Source of the DNA: Quadrisphaera setariae
GTDB taxonomy: Bacteria; Actinomycetota; Actinomycetes; Actinomycetales; Quadrisphaeraceae
Assembly (NCBI RefSeq): GCF_008041935.1
Contig: NZ_VKAC01000001.1
Location: 62,001-126,000, forward strand
Direction of reading: 5' to 3'
DNA: 64,000 nt
The translations under genes were made by a program, and so were the position numbers. Shown here one piece after another: positions 39,037 to 51,061 of this stretch. The notes beneath the pieces were generated by a model that saw only the letters and a program-made list of their open reading frames with translations, did no database searches and was not told the DNA's origin. How positions within the stretch are numbered: the first letter of the stretch is position 1; each line of letters opens with the position of its first letter.

Positions 39037-39254
39037 CGACAGAAGCCCGGGTGCGCCCGGGCCTCCGTGCGCCAGGACCGTCCCGCTCGCAGGAGCGGGC
39101 TCGACGTCCGGGCAGGGTCCGGTGGGGAAGCCCGCCAGGCAGTCGGACGTGCCCGACCACGGGGGCCAGGCAGTACGAGCGGCGGTAGGACCCACAGGTC
39201 CGGCCACCGGCAGCCCGACTCTGACAGACGCACGTCACGACCCACGGAGACTCA

Positions 39255-39626
39255 GTGCCCACCATCCAGCAGTTGGTCCGCAAGGGCCGCCAGGACAAGG
39301 CGACGAAGACCAAGACGCCGGCCCTCAAGGGGAGCCCGCAGCGCCGCGGCGTGTGCACCCGCGTGTACACCACCACCCCGAAGAAGCCGAACTCCGCGCT
39401 GCGCAAGGTCGCCCGCGTGCGCCTGTCCAGCCAGGTCGAGGTCACCGCCTACATCCCGGGCGAGGGCCACAACCTCCAGGAGCACTCGATCGTGCTCGTC
39501 CGCGGTGGTCGTGTGAAGGACCTCCCCGGCGTCCGCTACAAGATCGTCCGCGGCGCCCTCGACACCCAGGCGGTCAAGAACCGCAAGCAGGCCCGCAGCC
39601 GCTACGGCGCGAAGAAGGGGAACTGA
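39255..39626 (+). CDS. rpsL: 30S ribosomal protein S12
   Basis: 123 residues, near-invariant S12: '[14 protein letters not shown]', '[32 protein letters not shown]' and '[16 protein letters not shown]'. The lysines whose mutation gives streptomycin resistance (in PKKPNS and VKDLPG) are wild type. GTG start; stop overlaps the rpsG ATG by one base. Confidence 0.98.
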   Translation: MPTIQQLVRKGRQDKATKTKTPALKGSPQRRGVCTRVYTTTPKKPNSALRKVARVRLSSQVEVTAYIPGEGHNLQEHSIVLVRGGRVKDLPGVRYKIVRGALDTQAVKNRKQARSRYGAKKGN

Positions 39627-40096
39627 TGCCTCGCAAGGGACCGGCCCCGAAGCGGCCGCTCGTCGTCGACCCGGTCTACGGGTCCCCGCTGGTCACCCAG
39701 CTCGTCAACAAGATCCTCGTCGACGGCAAGAAGTCCGTCGCTGAGCGCATCGTCTACGGGGCCCTCGAGGGCGCCCGCGAGAAGACCGGTGGCGACCCGG
39801 TCGTGGCGCTCAAGAAGGCCATGGACAACGTGCGCCCCGCCCTCGAGGTGAAGTCCCGCCGCGTCGGCGGTGCCACCTACCAGGTGCCGATCGAGGTCCG
39901 CGCCGGTCGCTCGACGACGCTCGCGCTGCGCTGGCTGACCAGCTACGCCCGTGCTCGTCGCGAGAAGACGATGACCGAGCGCCTCATGAACGAGATCATC
40001 GACGCCAGCAACGGTCTGGGGGCCGCGGTCAAGCGCCGCGAGGACACCCACAAGATGGCCGAGTCGAACAAGGCGTTCGCGCACTACCGCTGGTGA
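39626..40096 (+). CDS. rpsG: 30S ribosomal protein S7
   Basis: 156 residues: '[47 protein letters not shown]', '[15 protein letters not shown]' and the C-terminal '[12 protein letters not shown]'. S7 nucleates the 30S head and contacts the E site. Coupled to rpsL by a one-base overlap (TGATG). Confidence 0.98.
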   Translation: MPRKGPAPKRPLVVDPVYGSPLVTQLVNKILVDGKKSVAERIVYGALEGAREKTGGDPVVALKKAMDNVRPALEVKSRRVGGATYQVPIEVRAGRSTTLALRWLTSYARARREKTMTERLMNEIIDASNGLGAAVKRREDTHKMAESNKAFAHYRW

Positions 40097-40102
40097 TCAT
40101 CT

Positions 40103-40131
40103 GTCCGCGCCGCCCACCGGGCGGCGCGGAC
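40103..40131 (+). terminator. hairpin between rpsG and fusA
   Basis: Perfect 13-base arms (40103-40115 and 40119-40131) with an ACC loop just after the rpsG stop. No T-tract; partial attenuation or mRNA processing is as likely as termination. Confidence 0.45.
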
Positions 40132-40184
40132 GACCCCCACCGCTCCCTAGGGCCCCGTGCGGGCCGGACAGGCAGGACCACAGC

Positions 40185-42287
40185 GTGGCACTCGACGTGC
40201 TGATGGACCTCAACAAGGTCCGCAACTTCGGCATCATGGCGCACATCGACGCCGGCAAGACCACGACGACCGAGCGGATCCTCTTCTACACGGGGATCAA
40301 CTACAAGATCGGCGAGGTCCACGACGGCGCCGCCACGATGGACTGGATGGAGCAGGAGCAGGAGCGGGGCATCACCATCACCTCCGCTGCCACCACCTGC
40401 TTCTGGGAGGGCACCCAGCTCAACATCATCGACACGCCCGGCCACGTCGACTTCACGGTCGAGGTCGAGCGCAACCTCCGCGTCCTCGACGGCGCTGTCG
40501 CCGTCTTCGACGGCAAGGAGGGCGTCGAGCCCCAGTCCGAGACGGTGTGGCGGCAGGCGGACAAGTACGACGTCCCGCGCATCTGCTTCGTCAACAAGAT
40601 GGACAAGCTGGGCGCTGACTTCTACTTCACCGTCCAGACCATCAAGGACCGCCTCGGCGCCACGCCGCTGGTGATCCAGCTGCCGATCGGCTCCGAGAGC
40701 AGCTTCATCGGCTGCGTCGACCTCGTCTACAACCGCGCCCTCGTGTGGCGCGGCGAGACGGGCAAGGGCGAGGCCTACGACATCGAGGAGATCCCCGCGG
40801 ACCTCGTCGAGAAGGCGGCGGAGTACCGCCACCAGCTCATCGAGACGGTGGCCGAGTCCGACGAGGCGCTGCTCGAGAAGTACCTCGGCGGCGAGGAGCT
40901 GACGCCTGAGGAGATCAAGGGCGCCATCCGCAAGATGACGATCTCGTCGCAGCTCTACCCGGTGCTGTGCGGCTCGGCGTTCAAGAACAAGGGCGTCCAG
41001 CCCATGCTCGACGCGGTCGTCGACTACCTGCCGACCCCGCTCGACGTCCCCAGCGTCGAGGGCCACAAGCCGAACGACGAGGAGACCGTGCTCACCCGCG
41101 CGGCGAAGTACGAGGAGCCGTTCTCGGCCCTCGCCTTCAAGATCTCCTCGCACCCGTTCTTCGGCAAGCTCACCTACATCCGCGTCTACTCGGGCCGGAT
41201 CTCCTCGGGCGCCCAGGTCGTCAACTCGACCAAGGGCAAGAAGGAGCGCATCGGGAAGATCTTCCAGATGCACTCCAACAAGGAGAACCCCGTCGACGAG
41301 GCGGCCGCCGGTCACATCTACGCGGTCATCGGCCTCAAGGACACGACCACCGGCGAGACGCTCTGCGACCCGTCGGCGCCCATCGTGCTCGAGTCGATGA
41401 CGTTCCCCGAGCCGGTCATCTCCGTGGCCATCGAGCCCAAGACGAAGGCCGACCAGGAGAAGCTGGGCACCGCGATCCAGAAGCTCGCCGAGGAGGACCC
41501 GACCTTCCAGGTCCAGCTCGACGAGGAGACCGGCCAGACCATCATCAAGGGCATGGGCGAGCTCCACCTCGACATCCTGGTCGACCGCATGCGCCGGGAG
41601 TTCAAGGTCGAGGCGAGCGTCGGCAAGCCCCAGGTCGCGTACCGCGAGACCATCCGCCGCACGGTGGAGAAGATCGACTACGTGCACAAGAAGCAGACCG
41701 GTGGCTCCGGCCAGTACGCGAAGGTCCAGCTCAAGTTCGAGCCCCTGGACACCTCCGACGGCCAGATGTACGAGTTCAAGAACGCCGTCACCGGCGGTCG
41801 CGTGCCCCGCGAGTACATCCCCAGCGTCGACGCCGGCATCCAGGACGCGATGCAGCTCGGCGTGGTCGCCGGCTACCCCCTGGTGGGGATCAAGGCCACC
41901 CTGCTGGACGGCGCCTACCACGAGGTCGACTCCTCGGAGATGGCGTTCAAGGTCGCTGGGTCGATGGTCCTCAAGGAGGGCGTCAAGAAGGCCGACCCGG
42001 TGCTCCTGGAGCCCGTGATGGCCGTTGAGGTGCGCACGCCCGAGGACTACATGGGCGACGTCATCGGTGACCTCAACTCCCGCCGTGGCCAGATCCAGGC
42101 CATGGAGGACATCAGCGGCGCGAAGATCGTGCGTGCGCAGGTCCCGCTGTCGGAGATGTTCGGCTACGTCGGCGACCTCCGGTCGAAGACCCAGGGCCGG
42201 GCCGTCTACACCATGACGTTCGACAGCTACGCCGAGGTCCCGCGCAACGTGGCCGAGGAGATCATCAAGAAGGCCCGCGGCGAGTGA
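40185..42287 (+). CDS. fusA: elongation factor G
   Basis: 700 residues, full length. GTPase motifs '[19 protein letters not shown]' (about 19-37), '[15 protein letters not shown]', '[23 protein letters not shown]' and 'NKMDKLG' are intact, followed by domains II-V with '[14 protein letters not shown]' and 'GGSGQYAKV'. EF-G drives translocation and, with RRF, ribosome recycling. Only one fusA is in the window. GTG start, '[24 protein letters not shown]'-type opening normal for actinobacteria. Confidence 0.98.
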   Translation: MALDVLMDLNKVRNFGIMAHIDAGKTTTTERILFYTGINYKIGEVHDGAATMDWMEQEQERGITITSAATTCFWEGTQLNIIDTPGHVDFTVEVERNLRVLDGAVAVFDGKEGVEPQSETVWRQADKYDVPRICFVNKMDKLGADFYFTVQTIKDRLGATPLVIQLPIGSESSFIGCVDLVYNRALVWRGETGKGEAYDIEEIPADLVEKAAEYRHQLIETVAESDEALLEKYLGGEELTPEEIKGAIRKMTISSQLYPVLCGSAFKNKGVQPMLDAVVDYLPTPLDVPSVEGHKPNDEETVLTRAAKYEEPFSALAFKISSHPFFGKLTYIRVYSGRISSGAQVVNSTKGKKERIGKIFQMHSNKENPVDEAAAGHIYAVIGLKDTTTGETLCDPSAPIVLESMTFPEPVISVAIEPKTKADQEKLGTAIQKLAEEDPTFQVQLDEETGQTIIKGMGELHLDILVDRMRREFKVEASVGKPQVAYRETIRRTVEKIDYVHKKQTGGSGQYAKVQLKFEPLDTSDGQMYEFKNAVTGGRVPREYIPSVDAGIQDAMQLGVVAGYPLVGIKATLLDGAYHEVDSSEMAFKVAGSMVLKEGVKKADPVLLEPVMAVEVRTPEDYMGDVIGDLNSRRGQIQAMEDISGAKIVRAQVPLSEMFGYVGDLRSKTQGRAVYTMTFDSYAEVPRNVAEEIIKKARGE

Positions 42288-42305
42288 CCTGCCGCTAGCG
42301 GCAGG
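42288..42305 (+). terminator. short hairpin after fusA
   Basis: CCTGCCGC-TA-GCGGCAGG, an 18-base perfect palindrome beginning right at the fusA stop and before the tuf promoter candidate. Confidence 0.45.
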
Positions 42306-42313
42306 GCGTTCGT

Positions 42314-42319
42314 TAGCAT
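42314..42319 (+). promoter_or_regulatory. candidate -10 box (TAGCAT) of tuf
   Basis: TAGCAT 33 bases before the tuf start; no clear -35. Suggests tuf can be transcribed independently of fusA. Confidence 0.35.
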
Positions 42320-42352
42320 CATCGACAGACAGATCTCGAGGAGGAACACCCA

Positions 42353-43546
<1,194 letters not shown>

Positions 43547-43575
43547 TCTGAGCCCCGCGAGGGGCCAGGCCGCCG

Positions 43576-43610
43576 CGAAGGGCCCGGGAGCACTGCTCCC
43601 GGGCCCTTCG
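43576..43610 (+). terminator. terminator after tuf
   Basis: 17-base perfect arms (43576-43592 and 43594-43610) followed by TGCTGT. The remaining 340 bases to rpsJ hold no gene, only a candidate promoter and the S10 leader. Confidence 0.65.
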
Positions 43611-43697
43611 TGCTGTCCGGTACCGGGTGTTCGCCAACCATCCGACCGTGCCGAGCGGAGCTCGGCGGTCTGGCCCCGCTCGGCCCTGGCCAGCGGA

Positions 43698-43728
43698 TTG
43701 GACCGCCGAGGGTCTCGTCTGGCAAGAT
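43698..43728 (+). promoter_or_regulatory. candidate S10 operon promoter
   Basis: TTGGAC (43698-43703), 19-base spacer, CAAGAT (43723-43728), 224 bases before rpsJ. Spacer is long and the -10 lacks the first T, so tentative. Confidence 0.3.
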
Positions 43729-43951
43729 GGGCGGGTCGTTCGGCGTGCGCGCCCCTCGCTCTTGGCGGGGGGCGCCCCGCTGCGGACCTCCAACGGGTCA
43801 GCACAGCGGATCGCCGGCGCTCGGGCAACCGGGCAAGACAGCAGACCTCCACAGGTGGCAGCGCGCCAGTGCGCTCGGGGAAGGGCGACACGCCCGACCT
43901 CGGGGGCCGGTGGCCGCCCCGTGGCACAGCGGGACGAGAGAGGGACGGGCC

Positions 43952-44260
43952 ATGGCGGGACAGAAGATCCGCATCCGGCTGAAGTCGTACGACCACGAGG
44001 TCATCGACAGCTCCGCGCGCAAGATCGTCGACACGGTCAGCAACGCCGGCGCGACGGTGGTCGGCCCCGTGCCGCTGCCGACCGAGAAGAACGTGTACGT
44101 CGTCATCCGCTCGCCGCACAAGTACAAGGACAGCCGCGAGCAGTTCGAGATGCGCACGCACAAGCGTCTGATCGACATCATCGACCCGACGCCGAAGGCG
44201 GTCGACTCGCTGATGCGCCTCGACCTCCCCGCGGACGTCAACATCGAGATCAAGCTCTGA
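43952..44260 (+). CDS. rpsJ: 30S ribosomal protein S10
   Basis: 102 residues: '[25 protein letters not shown]' and '[32 protein letters not shown]' are diagnostic. S10 also acts as NusE in antitermination. ATG after AGAGAGGGA. First gene of the S10 operon. Confidence 0.98.
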   Translation: MAGQKIRIRLKSYDHEVIDSSARKIVDTVSNAGATVVGPVPLPTEKNVYVVIRSPHKYKDSREQFEMRTHKRLIDIIDPTPKAVDSLMRLDLPADVNIEIKL

Positions 44261-44300
44261 GCCTGGTCACGGAACAGACAGAGCTGCGAGGAGAACGACG

Positions 44301-44972
44301 ATGAGCACGACCACCGACGCGCGCCGCCGCGTCGCGGGCCTGCTGGGCACCAAGCTCGGGATGACCCAGGTCTGGGACGAGGCCGGTCGCCTCGTGCCCG
44401 TGACCGTCATCCAGGCGGGCCCGTGCGTGGTGACGCAGGTGCGCACCCCCGAGACCGACGGCTACGACGCGGTCCAGATCGCCTTCGGCGCGATCGACCC
44501 CCGCAAGGTCAACAAGCCGCTGTCCGGCCACTTCGAGAAGGCCGGCACCACCCCCCGCCGCCACGTTGCCGAGCTGCGCACGCCCGACGCCGGGCAGTAC
44601 TCGGCCGGCCAGGAGCTGACCGTCGAGCTGTTCAGCGCCGGCCAGCGCGTGGACGTGGGCGGAACGACCCGCGGCAAGGGCTTCGCCGGTGTCATGAAGC
44701 GCCACGGCTTCGCCGGTGTCTCGGCCAGCCACGGTGCGCACCGCAACCACCGCAAGCCGGGTTCCATCGGTGGCTGCGCCACCCCCGGCCGCGTCTTCAA
44801 GGGCCTGCGCATGGCCGGCCGCATGGGCGGCGAGCGCCAGACCACGCAGAACCTGCTCGTCCACGCCGTCGACGCCGAGCGCGGCTACGTGCTCGTCAAG
44901 GGCGCCGTCCCGGGCCCGCGCGGCGCCGTCGTCGTCCTCAAGACCGCGGCCAAGGCCGCTCAGGAGGGCTGA
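44301..44972 (+). CDS. rplC: 50S ribosomal protein L3
   Basis: 223 residues: '[34 protein letters not shown]', '[13 protein letters not shown]' and '[23 protein letters not shown]'. L3 reaches the peptidyl transferase centre. ATG with GAGGAGAAC upstream. Confidence 0.98.
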   Translation: MSTTTDARRRVAGLLGTKLGMTQVWDEAGRLVPVTVIQAGPCVVTQVRTPETDGYDAVQIAFGAIDPRKVNKPLSGHFEKAGTTPRRHVAELRTPDAGQYSAGQELTVELFSAGQRVDVGGTTRGKGFAGVMKRHGFAGVSASHGAHRNHRKPGSIGGCATPGRVFKGLRMAGRMGGERQTTQNLLVHAVDAERGYVLVKGAVPGPRGAVVVLKTAAKAAQEG

Positions 44973-44977
44973 CCACC

Positions 44978-45661
44978 ATGACCACCACCGAGACCCTGGA
45001 CACGGCCCCCGCCGACCGCACGGTCGACGTCATCGGCCCCGACGGCTCGGCCGCCGGATCCGCGACGCTGCCGGGCTCCGTCTTCGACGTCCAGACCAAC
45101 GTCCCGCTGATCCACCAGGTCGTGGTGGCCCAGCTGGCTGCTGCCCGCCAGGGGACCCACGCCACCAAGACCCGCGGCGAGGTTCGCGGCGGTGGCAAGA
45201 AGCCCTACAAGCAGAAGGGCACCGGCCGCGCCCGTCAGGGCTCGACCCGCGCTCCGCAGTTCGCCGGCGGTGGCACCGTCCACGGCCCGCAGCCGCGTGA
45301 CTACAGCCAGCGGACCCCCAAGAAGATGAAGGCGGCCGCTCTCCGCGGTGCCCTCTCCGACCGGGCGCGCCACGCGAGGGTCCACGTCCTCTCGGCCGTC
45401 GTGGCCGGCGAGGCCCCCAGCACCAAGAGCGCCATCGGGCTCCTCTCGGGGCTGTCCGAGCGCAAGCAGCGCCTCGTGGTGCTGCAGCGCGGTGACGAGC
45501 TGAGCTGGAAGAGCCTGCAGAACGCTGCTGGCGTCCACCTGCTCTTCGCCGACCAGCTGAACACCTACGACGTCCTCTGCTCGGACGACGTCGTCTTCAC
45601 CTCCGGCGCGCTGGAGGCCTTCCTGGCCGGCGCCACCCGCAGCGAGGAGGCCGCTCGATGA
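44978..45661 (+). CDS. rplD: 50S ribosomal protein L4
   Basis: 227 residues: '[49 protein letters not shown]' region (landmarks [20 protein letters not shown]) is the L4 tunnel loop; the C-terminal half continues to '[11 protein letters not shown]'. A 25-residue N-terminal lead is longer than in E. coli. ATG five bases after rplC; the stop overlaps rplW by four bases. Confidence 0.97.
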   Translation: MTTTETLDTAPADRTVDVIGPDGSAAGSATLPGSVFDVQTNVPLIHQVVVAQLAAARQGTHATKTRGEVRGGGKKPYKQKGTGRARQGSTRAPQFAGGGTVHGPQPRDYSQRTPKKMKAAALRGALSDRARHARVHVLSAVVAGEAPSTKSAIGLLSGLSERKQRLVVLQRGDELSWKSLQNAAGVHLLFADQLNTYDVLCSDDVVFTSGALEAFLAGATRSEEAAR

Positions 45662-45999
45662 GCGAGACGCCCACCCCCGCGACGAGCACGGCCAGCGTGT
45701 TCGCCGCCGTCGGCAAGGACCCGCGCGACGTGCTCGTCGCCCCGGTCGTGTCCGAGAAGAGCTACGCGCTGCTCGACCAGGGCAAGTACACGTTCCTGGT
45801 CGACCCGCGTGCCAACAAGACCGAGATCAAGGTCGCCGTCGAGAAGGTCTTCGGCGTCAAGGTGGCCTCGGTCAACACCCTCAACCGCGAGGGCAAGAAG
45901 CGCCGCACGCGCACGGGGACCGGCAAGCGCAAGGACACCAAGCGCGCCGTCGTCACCCTGCGCGAGGGCACCATCGACATCTTCGGGGGAGGGGCCTGA
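45658..45999 (+). CDS. rplW: 50S ribosomal protein L23
   Basis: 113 residues: '[49 protein letters not shown]' region and '[20 protein letters not shown]'-like tail identify L23, the docking site for trigger factor and SRP at the tunnel exit. ATG overlaps the rplD stop (ATGA). A short 15-residue Thr/Ala N-terminal extension precedes the core. Confidence 0.97.
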   Translation: MSETPTPATSTASVFAAVGKDPRDVLVAPVVSEKSYALLDQGKYTFLVDPRANKTEIKVAVEKVFGVKVASVNTLNREGKKRRTRTGTGKRKDTKRAVVTLREGTIDIFGGGA

Positions 46000-46000
46000 C

Positions 46001-46837
46001 ATGGGCATCCGCCAGTACAAGCCCACCACGCCGGGCCGTCGTGGCTCCTCGGTCGCTGACTTCGTCGAGGTCACCCGCAGCGAGCCCGAGAAGTCGCTCG
46101 TCCGCCCGCTGCCCAAGAAGGGCGGCCGCAACTCCAGCGGTCGCATCACGACCCGCCACCAGGGCGGCGGCCACAAGCGCGCCTACCGCGTGATCGACTT
46201 CCGCCGTCACGACAAGGACGGCGTGCCGGCGACGGTCGCTCACATCGAGTACGACCCCAACCGCACGGCGCGCCTGGCGCTCCTGCACTACGTGGACGGG
46301 ACGAAGCGCTACATCCTGGCGCCGACCCGTCTCAAGCAGGGTGACCGCATCGAGAACGGCCCCGAGGCCGACATCAAGCCGGGCAACAACCTGCCGCTGC
46401 GCAACATCCCCGTCGGCACCGTGGTGCACGCCGTGGAGCTGCGTCCCGGTGGCGGCGCCAAGATGGCCCGCTCGGCCGGCGCCTCGATCCGCCTGGTGGC
46501 CCGCGAGGGCGGGACCGCCCAGCTGCGCATGCCGTCCGGTGAGGTCCGCACCGTCTCGGTCGAGTGCCGCGCGACGGTCGGCGAGGTCGGCAACGCCGAG
46601 CAGTCGAACATCAACTGGGGCAAGGCCGGCCGCATGCGCTGGAAGGGCAAGCGCCCGACCGTCCGCGGTGTGGCCATGAACCCGATCGACCACCCGCACG
46701 GTGGTGGTGAGGGCAAGACCTCCGGTGGTCGTCACCCGGTCAGCCCCTGGGGCCAGGCCGAGGGTCGTACCCGCCGTCCCGGCAAGGCCAGCGACCGCCA
46801 GATCGTCCGTCGGCGCACTGCCGGCAAGAAGCGCTGA
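46001..46837 (+). CDS. rplB: 50S ribosomal protein L2
   Basis: 278 residues: '[20 protein letters not shown]', '[22 protein letters not shown]' and the invariant '[16 protein letters not shown]' with the His needed at the peptidyl transferase centre. ATG one base after rplW. Confidence 0.98.
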   Translation: MGIRQYKPTTPGRRGSSVADFVEVTRSEPEKSLVRPLPKKGGRNSSGRITTRHQGGGHKRAYRVIDFRRHDKDGVPATVAHIEYDPNRTARLALLHYVDGTKRYILAPTRLKQGDRIENGPEADIKPGNNLPLRNIPVGTVVHAVELRPGGGAKMARSAGASIRLVAREGGTAQLRMPSGEVRTVSVECRATVGEVGNAEQSNINWGKAGRMRWKGKRPTVRGVAMNPIDHPHGGGEGKTSGGRHPVSPWGQAEGRTRRPGKASDRQIVRRRTAGKKR

Positions 46838-46852
46838 GGGAGTAGCTGAGCC

Positions 46853-47134
46853 ATGCCGCGCAGCCTGAAGAAGGGCCCCTTCGTCGACGACCACCTCGCC
46901 AAGAAGGTGGACGCCCAGAACGAGAAGGGCACGAAGAACGTCATCCGCACGTGGTCGCGCCGTTCGATGATCATCCCGGACATGCTCGGGCACACGATCG
47001 CCGTGCACGACGGCCGCAAGCACGTGCCGGTGTTCGTCACCGAGGCGATGGTCGGGCACAAGCTCGGCGAGTTCGCCCCCACCCGCACCTTCCGCGGGCA
47101 CGAGAAGGACGACCGCCGGGGCCGTCGCCGCTGA
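46853..47134 (+). CDS. rpsS: 30S ribosomal protein S19
   Basis: 93 residues: '[20 protein letters not shown]', '[28 protein letters not shown]' and '[16 protein letters not shown]'. Forms the head contact with S13. ATG 15 bases after rplB. Confidence 0.98.
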   Translation: MPRSLKKGPFVDDHLAKKVDAQNEKGTKNVIRTWSRRSMIIPDMLGHTIAVHDGRKHVPVFVTEAMVGHKLGEFAPTRTFRGHEKDDRRGRRR

Positions 47135-47192
47135 CGCAGGTCAGCAGGTGACGAACTCCCCGACACAGCCGAGACACGAGGCAGGACGAGAC

Positions 47193-47591
47193 ATGGAAGC
47201 CAAGGCGCAGGCGCGGTACGTCCGCGTGACGCCGCAGAAGGCGCGGCGCGTCGTGGACCTGATCCGCGGACGCCGTGCCAGCGAGGCGCTGGCGGTGCTG
47301 AGCTTCGCTCCGCAGTCGGCCAGCGAGCCGGTGCTCAAGGTCGTGCAGAGCGCGATCGCGAACGCCCGCGTCAAGGCCGACCGCGCGAGTGAGGCCTTCG
47401 ACGAGCGCAGCCTGGTCATCAGCGCTGCGTACGTCGACGAGGGCGTCTCGCTGAAGCGGTTCCGCCCGCGGGCCCAGGGCCGCGCGGGCCGGATCATCAA
47501 GCGCACCAGCCACATCACCGTGGTGGTCGCCCCTGAGGCCGAGAAGGCCGTCACGGGTGCCGCGCAGACGCAGACGAGGAGGGCCCGCTGA
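47193..47591 (+). CDS. rplV: 50S ribosomal protein L22
   Basis: 132 residues from ATG 47193: '[23 protein letters not shown]', '[12 protein letters not shown]' and the tunnel hairpin '[24 protein letters not shown]'. The macrolide-contact loop looks normal. ATG chosen over an upstream in-frame GTG because similarity begins here. Stop shares a base with the rpsC ATG. Confidence 0.97.
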   Translation: MEAKAQARYVRVTPQKARRVVDLIRGRRASEALAVLSFAPQSASEPVLKVVQSAIANARVKADRASEAFDERSLVISAAYVDEGVSLKRFRPRAQGRAGRIIKRTSHITVVVAPEAEKAVTGAAQTQTRRAR

Positions 47592-48415
47592 TGGGGCAGA
47601 AGGTCAACCCGAACGGGTTCCGCCTCGGCATCACCACCGACCACCGGTCGCGCTGGTTCGCCGACAGCACGCGGCCCGGGCAGCGGTACCGCGACTACGT
47701 GAAGGAGGACGTGGAGATCCGCCGGCTCATGTCGAAGGGCATGGACCGGGCCGGCATCGCCCGCGTCGAGATCGAGCGCACCCGTGACCGGGTCCGCGTC
47801 GACATCCACACCGCCCGCCCCGGCATCGTCATCGGTCGCCGCGGCGCCGAGGCCGACCGCCTGCGCGGCGAGCTGGAGAAGCTCACCGGCAAGCAGGTCC
47901 AGCTGAACATCCTCGAGGTGAAGAACCCCGAGGTCGAGGCGCAGCTGGTCGCCCAGGGCATCGCCGAGCAGCTCGCGAGCCGCGTGTCCTTCCGTCGCGC
48001 CATGCGCAAGGGCATGCAGTCCGCGCAGCGCGCCGGCGCCAAGGGCATCCGCGTCCAGTGCTCGGGCCGCCTCGGCGGCGCCGAGATGAGCCGGTCGGAG
48101 TTCTACCGCGAGGGCCGTGTGCCGCTGCACACGCTCCGCGCCTACATCGACTACGGCTTCTACGAGGCCAAGACCACCTTCGGTCGCATCGGCGTGAAGG
48201 TCTGGGTCTACAAGGGCGACCACACCCAGCGCGAGCTCGCCGCGCAGGCCGCCACCGCTCCTCGCGGTGCGCGCCCGCCGCGCGGTGACCGCCCGCAGCG
48301 CGGTGACCGCCCCCAGCGCGGGGGCCACCCGCAGCGCGGCGAGGGCCAGGCCCCCGCCGCCGCCACCACTGCTCCGGCCGAGGCCGGGGCGTCCGCACCC
48401 GGATCGGAGGGCTGA
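47591..48415 (+). CDS. rpsC: 30S ribosomal protein S3
   Basis: 274 residues: KH domain '[21 protein letters not shown]' and the C-terminal S3 domain '[26 protein letters not shown]'-type stretch with '[31 protein letters not shown]'. S3 forms the mRNA entry helicase site with S4 and S5. The last 55 residues are a low-complexity tail with repeated RGDRPQ units and Ala/Pro. ATG overlaps rplV by one base. Confidence 0.97.
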   Translation: MGQKVNPNGFRLGITTDHRSRWFADSTRPGQRYRDYVKEDVEIRRLMSKGMDRAGIARVEIERTRDRVRVDIHTARPGIVIGRRGAEADRLRGELEKLTGKQVQLNILEVKNPEVEAQLVAQGIAEQLASRVSFRRAMRKGMQSAQRAGAKGIRVQCSGRLGGAEMSRSEFYREGRVPLHTLRAYIDYGFYEAKTTFGRIGVKVWVYKGDHTQRELAAQAATAPRGARPPRGDRPQRGDRPQRGGHPQRGEGQAPAAATTAPAEAGASAPGSEG

Positions 48416-48418
48416 CCC

Positions 48419-48838
48419 GTGCTGATCCCTCGGCGCCTCGCGCACCGCAAGCAGCACCACCCCACCCGCCGTGGCCAGGCCACCGGCGGTACCGCGATCA
48501 CCTTCGGGGACTTCGGCATCCAGGCGCTGGAGCACGGCTACGTGACCAACCGCCAGATCGAGTCCGCTCGTATCGCCATGACCCGCCACATCAAGCGCGG
48601 CGGAAAGGTCTGGATCAACATCTACCCGGACCGCCCGCTGACCAAGAAGCCCGCTGAGACCCGCATGGGTTCCGGCAAGGGCTCACCGGAGTGGTGGATC
48701 AGCAACGTCAAGCCCGGACGCGTGATGTTCGAGCTGTCCGGCGTGCCGGAGGAGATCGCCCGCGAGGCGATGCGGCGCGCGATCCACAAGCTGCCGATGA
48801 AGTGCCGCTTCATCACCCGTGAGGGAGGGCTGTCCTGA
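48419..48838 (+). CDS. rplP: 50S ribosomal protein L16
   Basis: 139 residues: '[24 protein letters not shown]', '[37 protein letters not shown]' (landmarks [11 protein letters not shown]) and 'PVTKKP'-type '[21 protein letters not shown]'. L16 positions the A-site tRNA. GTG three bases after rpsC; stop shares a base with rpmC. Confidence 0.98.
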   Translation: MLIPRRLAHRKQHHPTRRGQATGGTAITFGDFGIQALEHGYVTNRQIESARIAMTRHIKRGGKVWINIYPDRPLTKKPAETRMGSGKGSPEWWISNVKPGRVMFELSGVPEEIAREAMRRAIHKLPMKCRFITREGGLS

Positions 48839-49071
48839 TGGCCGTCGGGTCCAAGGGCCTCGAGCCCACCGCGCTGCGCGGTTTCGAGGACGAGCGCCTC
48901 GTCGAGGAGCTGCGCAAGGCCAAGGAGGAGCTCTTCAACCTCCGCTTCCAGTCGGCCACCGGCCAGCTCGAGAACCACGGTCGGCTGCGCGCCGTCCGCC
49001 GGGACATCGCCCGGATCTACACGACGATGCGTGAGCGCGAGCTCGGCATCGGGGAGGTCGACGCCCAGTGA
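48838..49071 (+). CDS. rpmC: 50S ribosomal protein L29
   Basis: 77 residues: '[51 protein letters not shown]' contains the L29 signature ([22 protein letters not shown]). Neighbours the L23 tunnel exit. ATG overlaps rplP stop; own stop overlaps rpsQ (GTGA). Confidence 0.97.
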   Translation: MAVGSKGLEPTALRGFEDERLVEELRKAKEELFNLRFQSATGQLENHGRLRAVRRDIARIYTTMRERELGIGEVDAQ

Positions 49072-49358
49072 GTGACGCAGTGAACGAGTCCACCACCGAG
49101 GGCCAGGCGCGCGGCTACCGCAAGACCCGGCGCGGCTACGTGGTCAGCGACAAGATGACCAAGACCGTGGTCGTCGCCGTCGAGGACCGCGTCAAGCACC
49201 CCCTCTACGCCAAGGTCATCCGCCGCACCGTCAAGGTGAAGGCGCACGACGAGAACGAGACCGCTGGCATCGGCGACCTCGTGAGCATCGCCGAGACCCG
49301 GCCGCTGTCTGCCACCAAGCGGTGGCGCGTGGTCGAGGTCCTCGAGCGGGCCAAGTAA
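49068..49358 (+). CDS. rpsQ: 30S ribosomal protein S17
   Basis: 96 residues: '[36 protein letters not shown]' and '[25 protein letters not shown]'. GTG overlaps the rpmC stop by four bases. Last gene of the S10 operon. Confidence 0.97.
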   Translation: MSDAVNESTTEGQARGYRKTRRGYVVSDKMTKTVVVAVEDRVKHPLYAKVIRRTVKVKAHDENETAGIGDLVSIAETRPLSATKRWRVVEVLERAK

Positions 49359-49399
49359 GCCCACCCCACGGTCCCATCTAGTTCCGCGAGGCTCGACCC

Positions 49400-49421
49400 C
49401 CGCCGGCCGGCTGGCCGGCGG
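49400..49421 (+). terminator. hairpin at the S10/spc operon boundary
   Basis: Nine-base arms (49400-49408 and 49413-49421, CCGCCGGCC/GGCCGGCGG) around GGCT in the 98-base gap between rpsQ and rplN. May mark the operon boundary or only reduce read-through. Confidence 0.4.
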
Positions 49422-49456
49422 CGGGCGAGGACCGGCGTGACGACAGGAGAGAAGCA

Positions 49457-49825
49457 GTGATCCAGCAGGAGTCGCGGCTGCGCGTCGCCGACAACACGGG
49501 TGCCAAGGAGATCCTCTGCATCCGCGTGCTCGGCGGCAGCGGACGCCGCTACGCCGGCATCGGTGACGTCATCGTCGCCACCGTCAAGGACGCCATCCCC
49601 GGGGGTGCCGTCAAGAAGGGCGACGTCGTCAAGGCCGTCATCGTCCGCACCACCAAGGAGAACCGTCGTCCGGACGGTTCCTACATCCGCTTCGACGAGA
49701 ACGCCGCGGTGATCCTGCGCAACGACGGCGACCCGCGCGGAACCCGCATCTTCGGTCCCGTCGGCCGCGAGCTGCGCGACAAGAAGTTCATGCGGATCAT
49801 CTCGCTCGCCCCGGAGGTGCTCTGA
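49457..49825 (+). CDS. rplN: 50S ribosomal protein L14
   Basis: 122 residues: '[49 protein letters not shown]' (landmarks [19 protein letters not shown]) and '[25 protein letters not shown]'. GTG with GACAGGAGAGA upstream. First gene of the spc operon. Confidence 0.98.
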   Translation: MIQQESRLRVADNTGAKEILCIRVLGGSGRRYAGIGDVIVATVKDAIPGGAVKKGDVVKAVIVRTTKENRRPDGSYIRFDENAAVILRNDGDPRGTRIFGPVGRELRDKKFMRIISLAPEVL

Positions 49826-49828
49826 GCC

Positions 49829-50197
49829 ATGGCCAAGACCCGCATCAAGAAGGGTGACCTGGTCCAGGTCATCACCGGCAAGAAGCAGTCCCGCGGTGGC
49901 GACCGCGGCAAGACCGGGCGCGTCCTCGAGGTCTTCCCCGACCGCGGCCGCGTCCTGGTCGAGGGCATCAACCAGGTGACGAAGCACGTGAAGGCCGGCC
50001 AGACCGCCCGCGGCTCGCGCACCGGTGGGATCGAGACGCACGAGGCGCCGCTGCACATCAGCAACGTCGCGCTCGTCGACCCCAAGACCAAGAAGCCCAC
50101 CCGCGTGGGCATCCGCACCGAGACCGTCGAGCGCGACGGCGTGCAGCGCACCGTGCGCGTGCGCGTCGCCCGCCGCTCGGGCGAGGACATCGCATGA
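49829..50197 (+). CDS. rplX: 50S ribosomal protein L24
   Basis: 122 residues: '[35 protein letters not shown]' (KOW motif) and '[13 protein letters not shown]', '[20 protein letters not shown]'. Early 50S assembly initiator. ATG three bases after rplN; stop overlaps rplE. Confidence 0.98.
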   Translation: MAKTRIKKGDLVQVITGKKQSRGGDRGKTGRVLEVFPDRGRVLVEGINQVTKHVKAGQTARGSRTGGIETHEAPLHISNVALVDPKTKKPTRVGIRTETVERDGVQRTVRVRVARRSGEDIA

Positions 50198-50766
50198 GCA
50201 CCGAGACCGCCACCACGAAGGCGCCGCCGCGCCTGAAGACCCGTTACGCCGAGGAGATCGCCCCGGCGCTGCGCGAGCAGTTCAAGCACGACAACGTGAT
50301 GCAGGTCCCGCGCCTGGTCAAGGTCGTGGTGAACATGGGTGTCGGCGAGGCTGCTCGTGACTCCAAGCTCATCGACGGCGCGATCCGCGACCTCACGCTC
50401 ATCACGGGTCAGCGCCCGGCGGTGACGAAGGCGCGCAAGTCCATCGCGCAGTTCAAGCTGCGCGAGGGCATGCCGATCGGCGCCCACGCCACGCTGCGCG
50501 GCGACCGCATGTGGGAGTTCCTGGACCGCCTGGTCAGCCTCGCGCTGCCCCGGATCAGGGACTTCCGCGGGCTCTCGCCCAAGCAGTTCGACGGCCGCGG
50601 CAACTACACCTTCGGCCTCGACGAGCAGTCGATGTTCCACGAGATCGACCAGGACAAGATCGACCGCGTCCGCGGCATGGACATCACGGTCGTCACCACC
50701 GCGACGAGCGACGACGAGGGCCGGGCGCTGCTGCGCCTGCTCGGCTTCCCGTTCCGCGAGAACTGA
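50194..50766 (+). CDS. rplE: 50S ribosomal protein L5
   Basis: 190 residues: '[29 protein letters not shown]', '[27 protein letters not shown]' and '[33 protein letters not shown]'. Binds 5S rRNA. ATG overlaps rplX stop (ATGA). Confidence 0.98.
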   Translation: MSTETATTKAPPRLKTRYAEEIAPALREQFKHDNVMQVPRLVKVVVNMGVGEAARDSKLIDGAIRDLTLITGQRPAVTKARKSIAQFKLREGMPIGAHATLRGDRMWEFLDRLVSLALPRIRDFRGLSPKQFDGRGNYTFGLDEQSMFHEIDQDKIDRVRGMDITVVTTATSDDEGRALLRLLGFPFREN

Positions 50767-50788
50767 CCGAGGACTGAGGCAGACACCC

Positions 50789-50974
50789 ATGGCCAAGACC
50801 GCTCTGATCGTCAAGGCGTCGCGCAAGCCGAAGTTCGCGGTGCGCGCCTACACCCGCTGCCAGAAGTGCGGTCGTCCGCACTCGGTGTACCGCAAGTTCG
50901 GCCTGTGCCGCGTGTGCCTGCGCGACATGGCCCACCGCGGCGAGCTGCCGGGCATCACCAAGAGCTCCTGGTAA
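50789..50974 (+). CDS. rpsN: 30S ribosomal protein S14, zinc-binding type
   Basis: 61 residues, the short C+ (type Z) form: '[38 protein letters not shown]' with both CxxC pairs (CQKC and CRVC) intact. Separate gene from rplE by 22 bases. A long zinc-free paralogue elsewhere in the genome is common in actinobacteria. Confidence 0.98.
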   Translation: MAKTALIVKASRKPKFAVRAYTRCQKCGRPHSVYRKFGLCRVCLRDMAHRGELPGITKSSW

Positions 50975-51061
50975 GCACCACACACCTCATCACCTGAAGA
51001 TCCACTGCGCCGCAGGCCCCGCACCGCGGGGGACCACGGCGAGGAAGGGCGGACGAGCCCG

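Noticed and set aside
43611-43951. Possible small gene upstream of rpsJ
   Set aside because: Open frames here lack ribosome sites and continue into rpsJ in another frame; better explained as the S10 leader.
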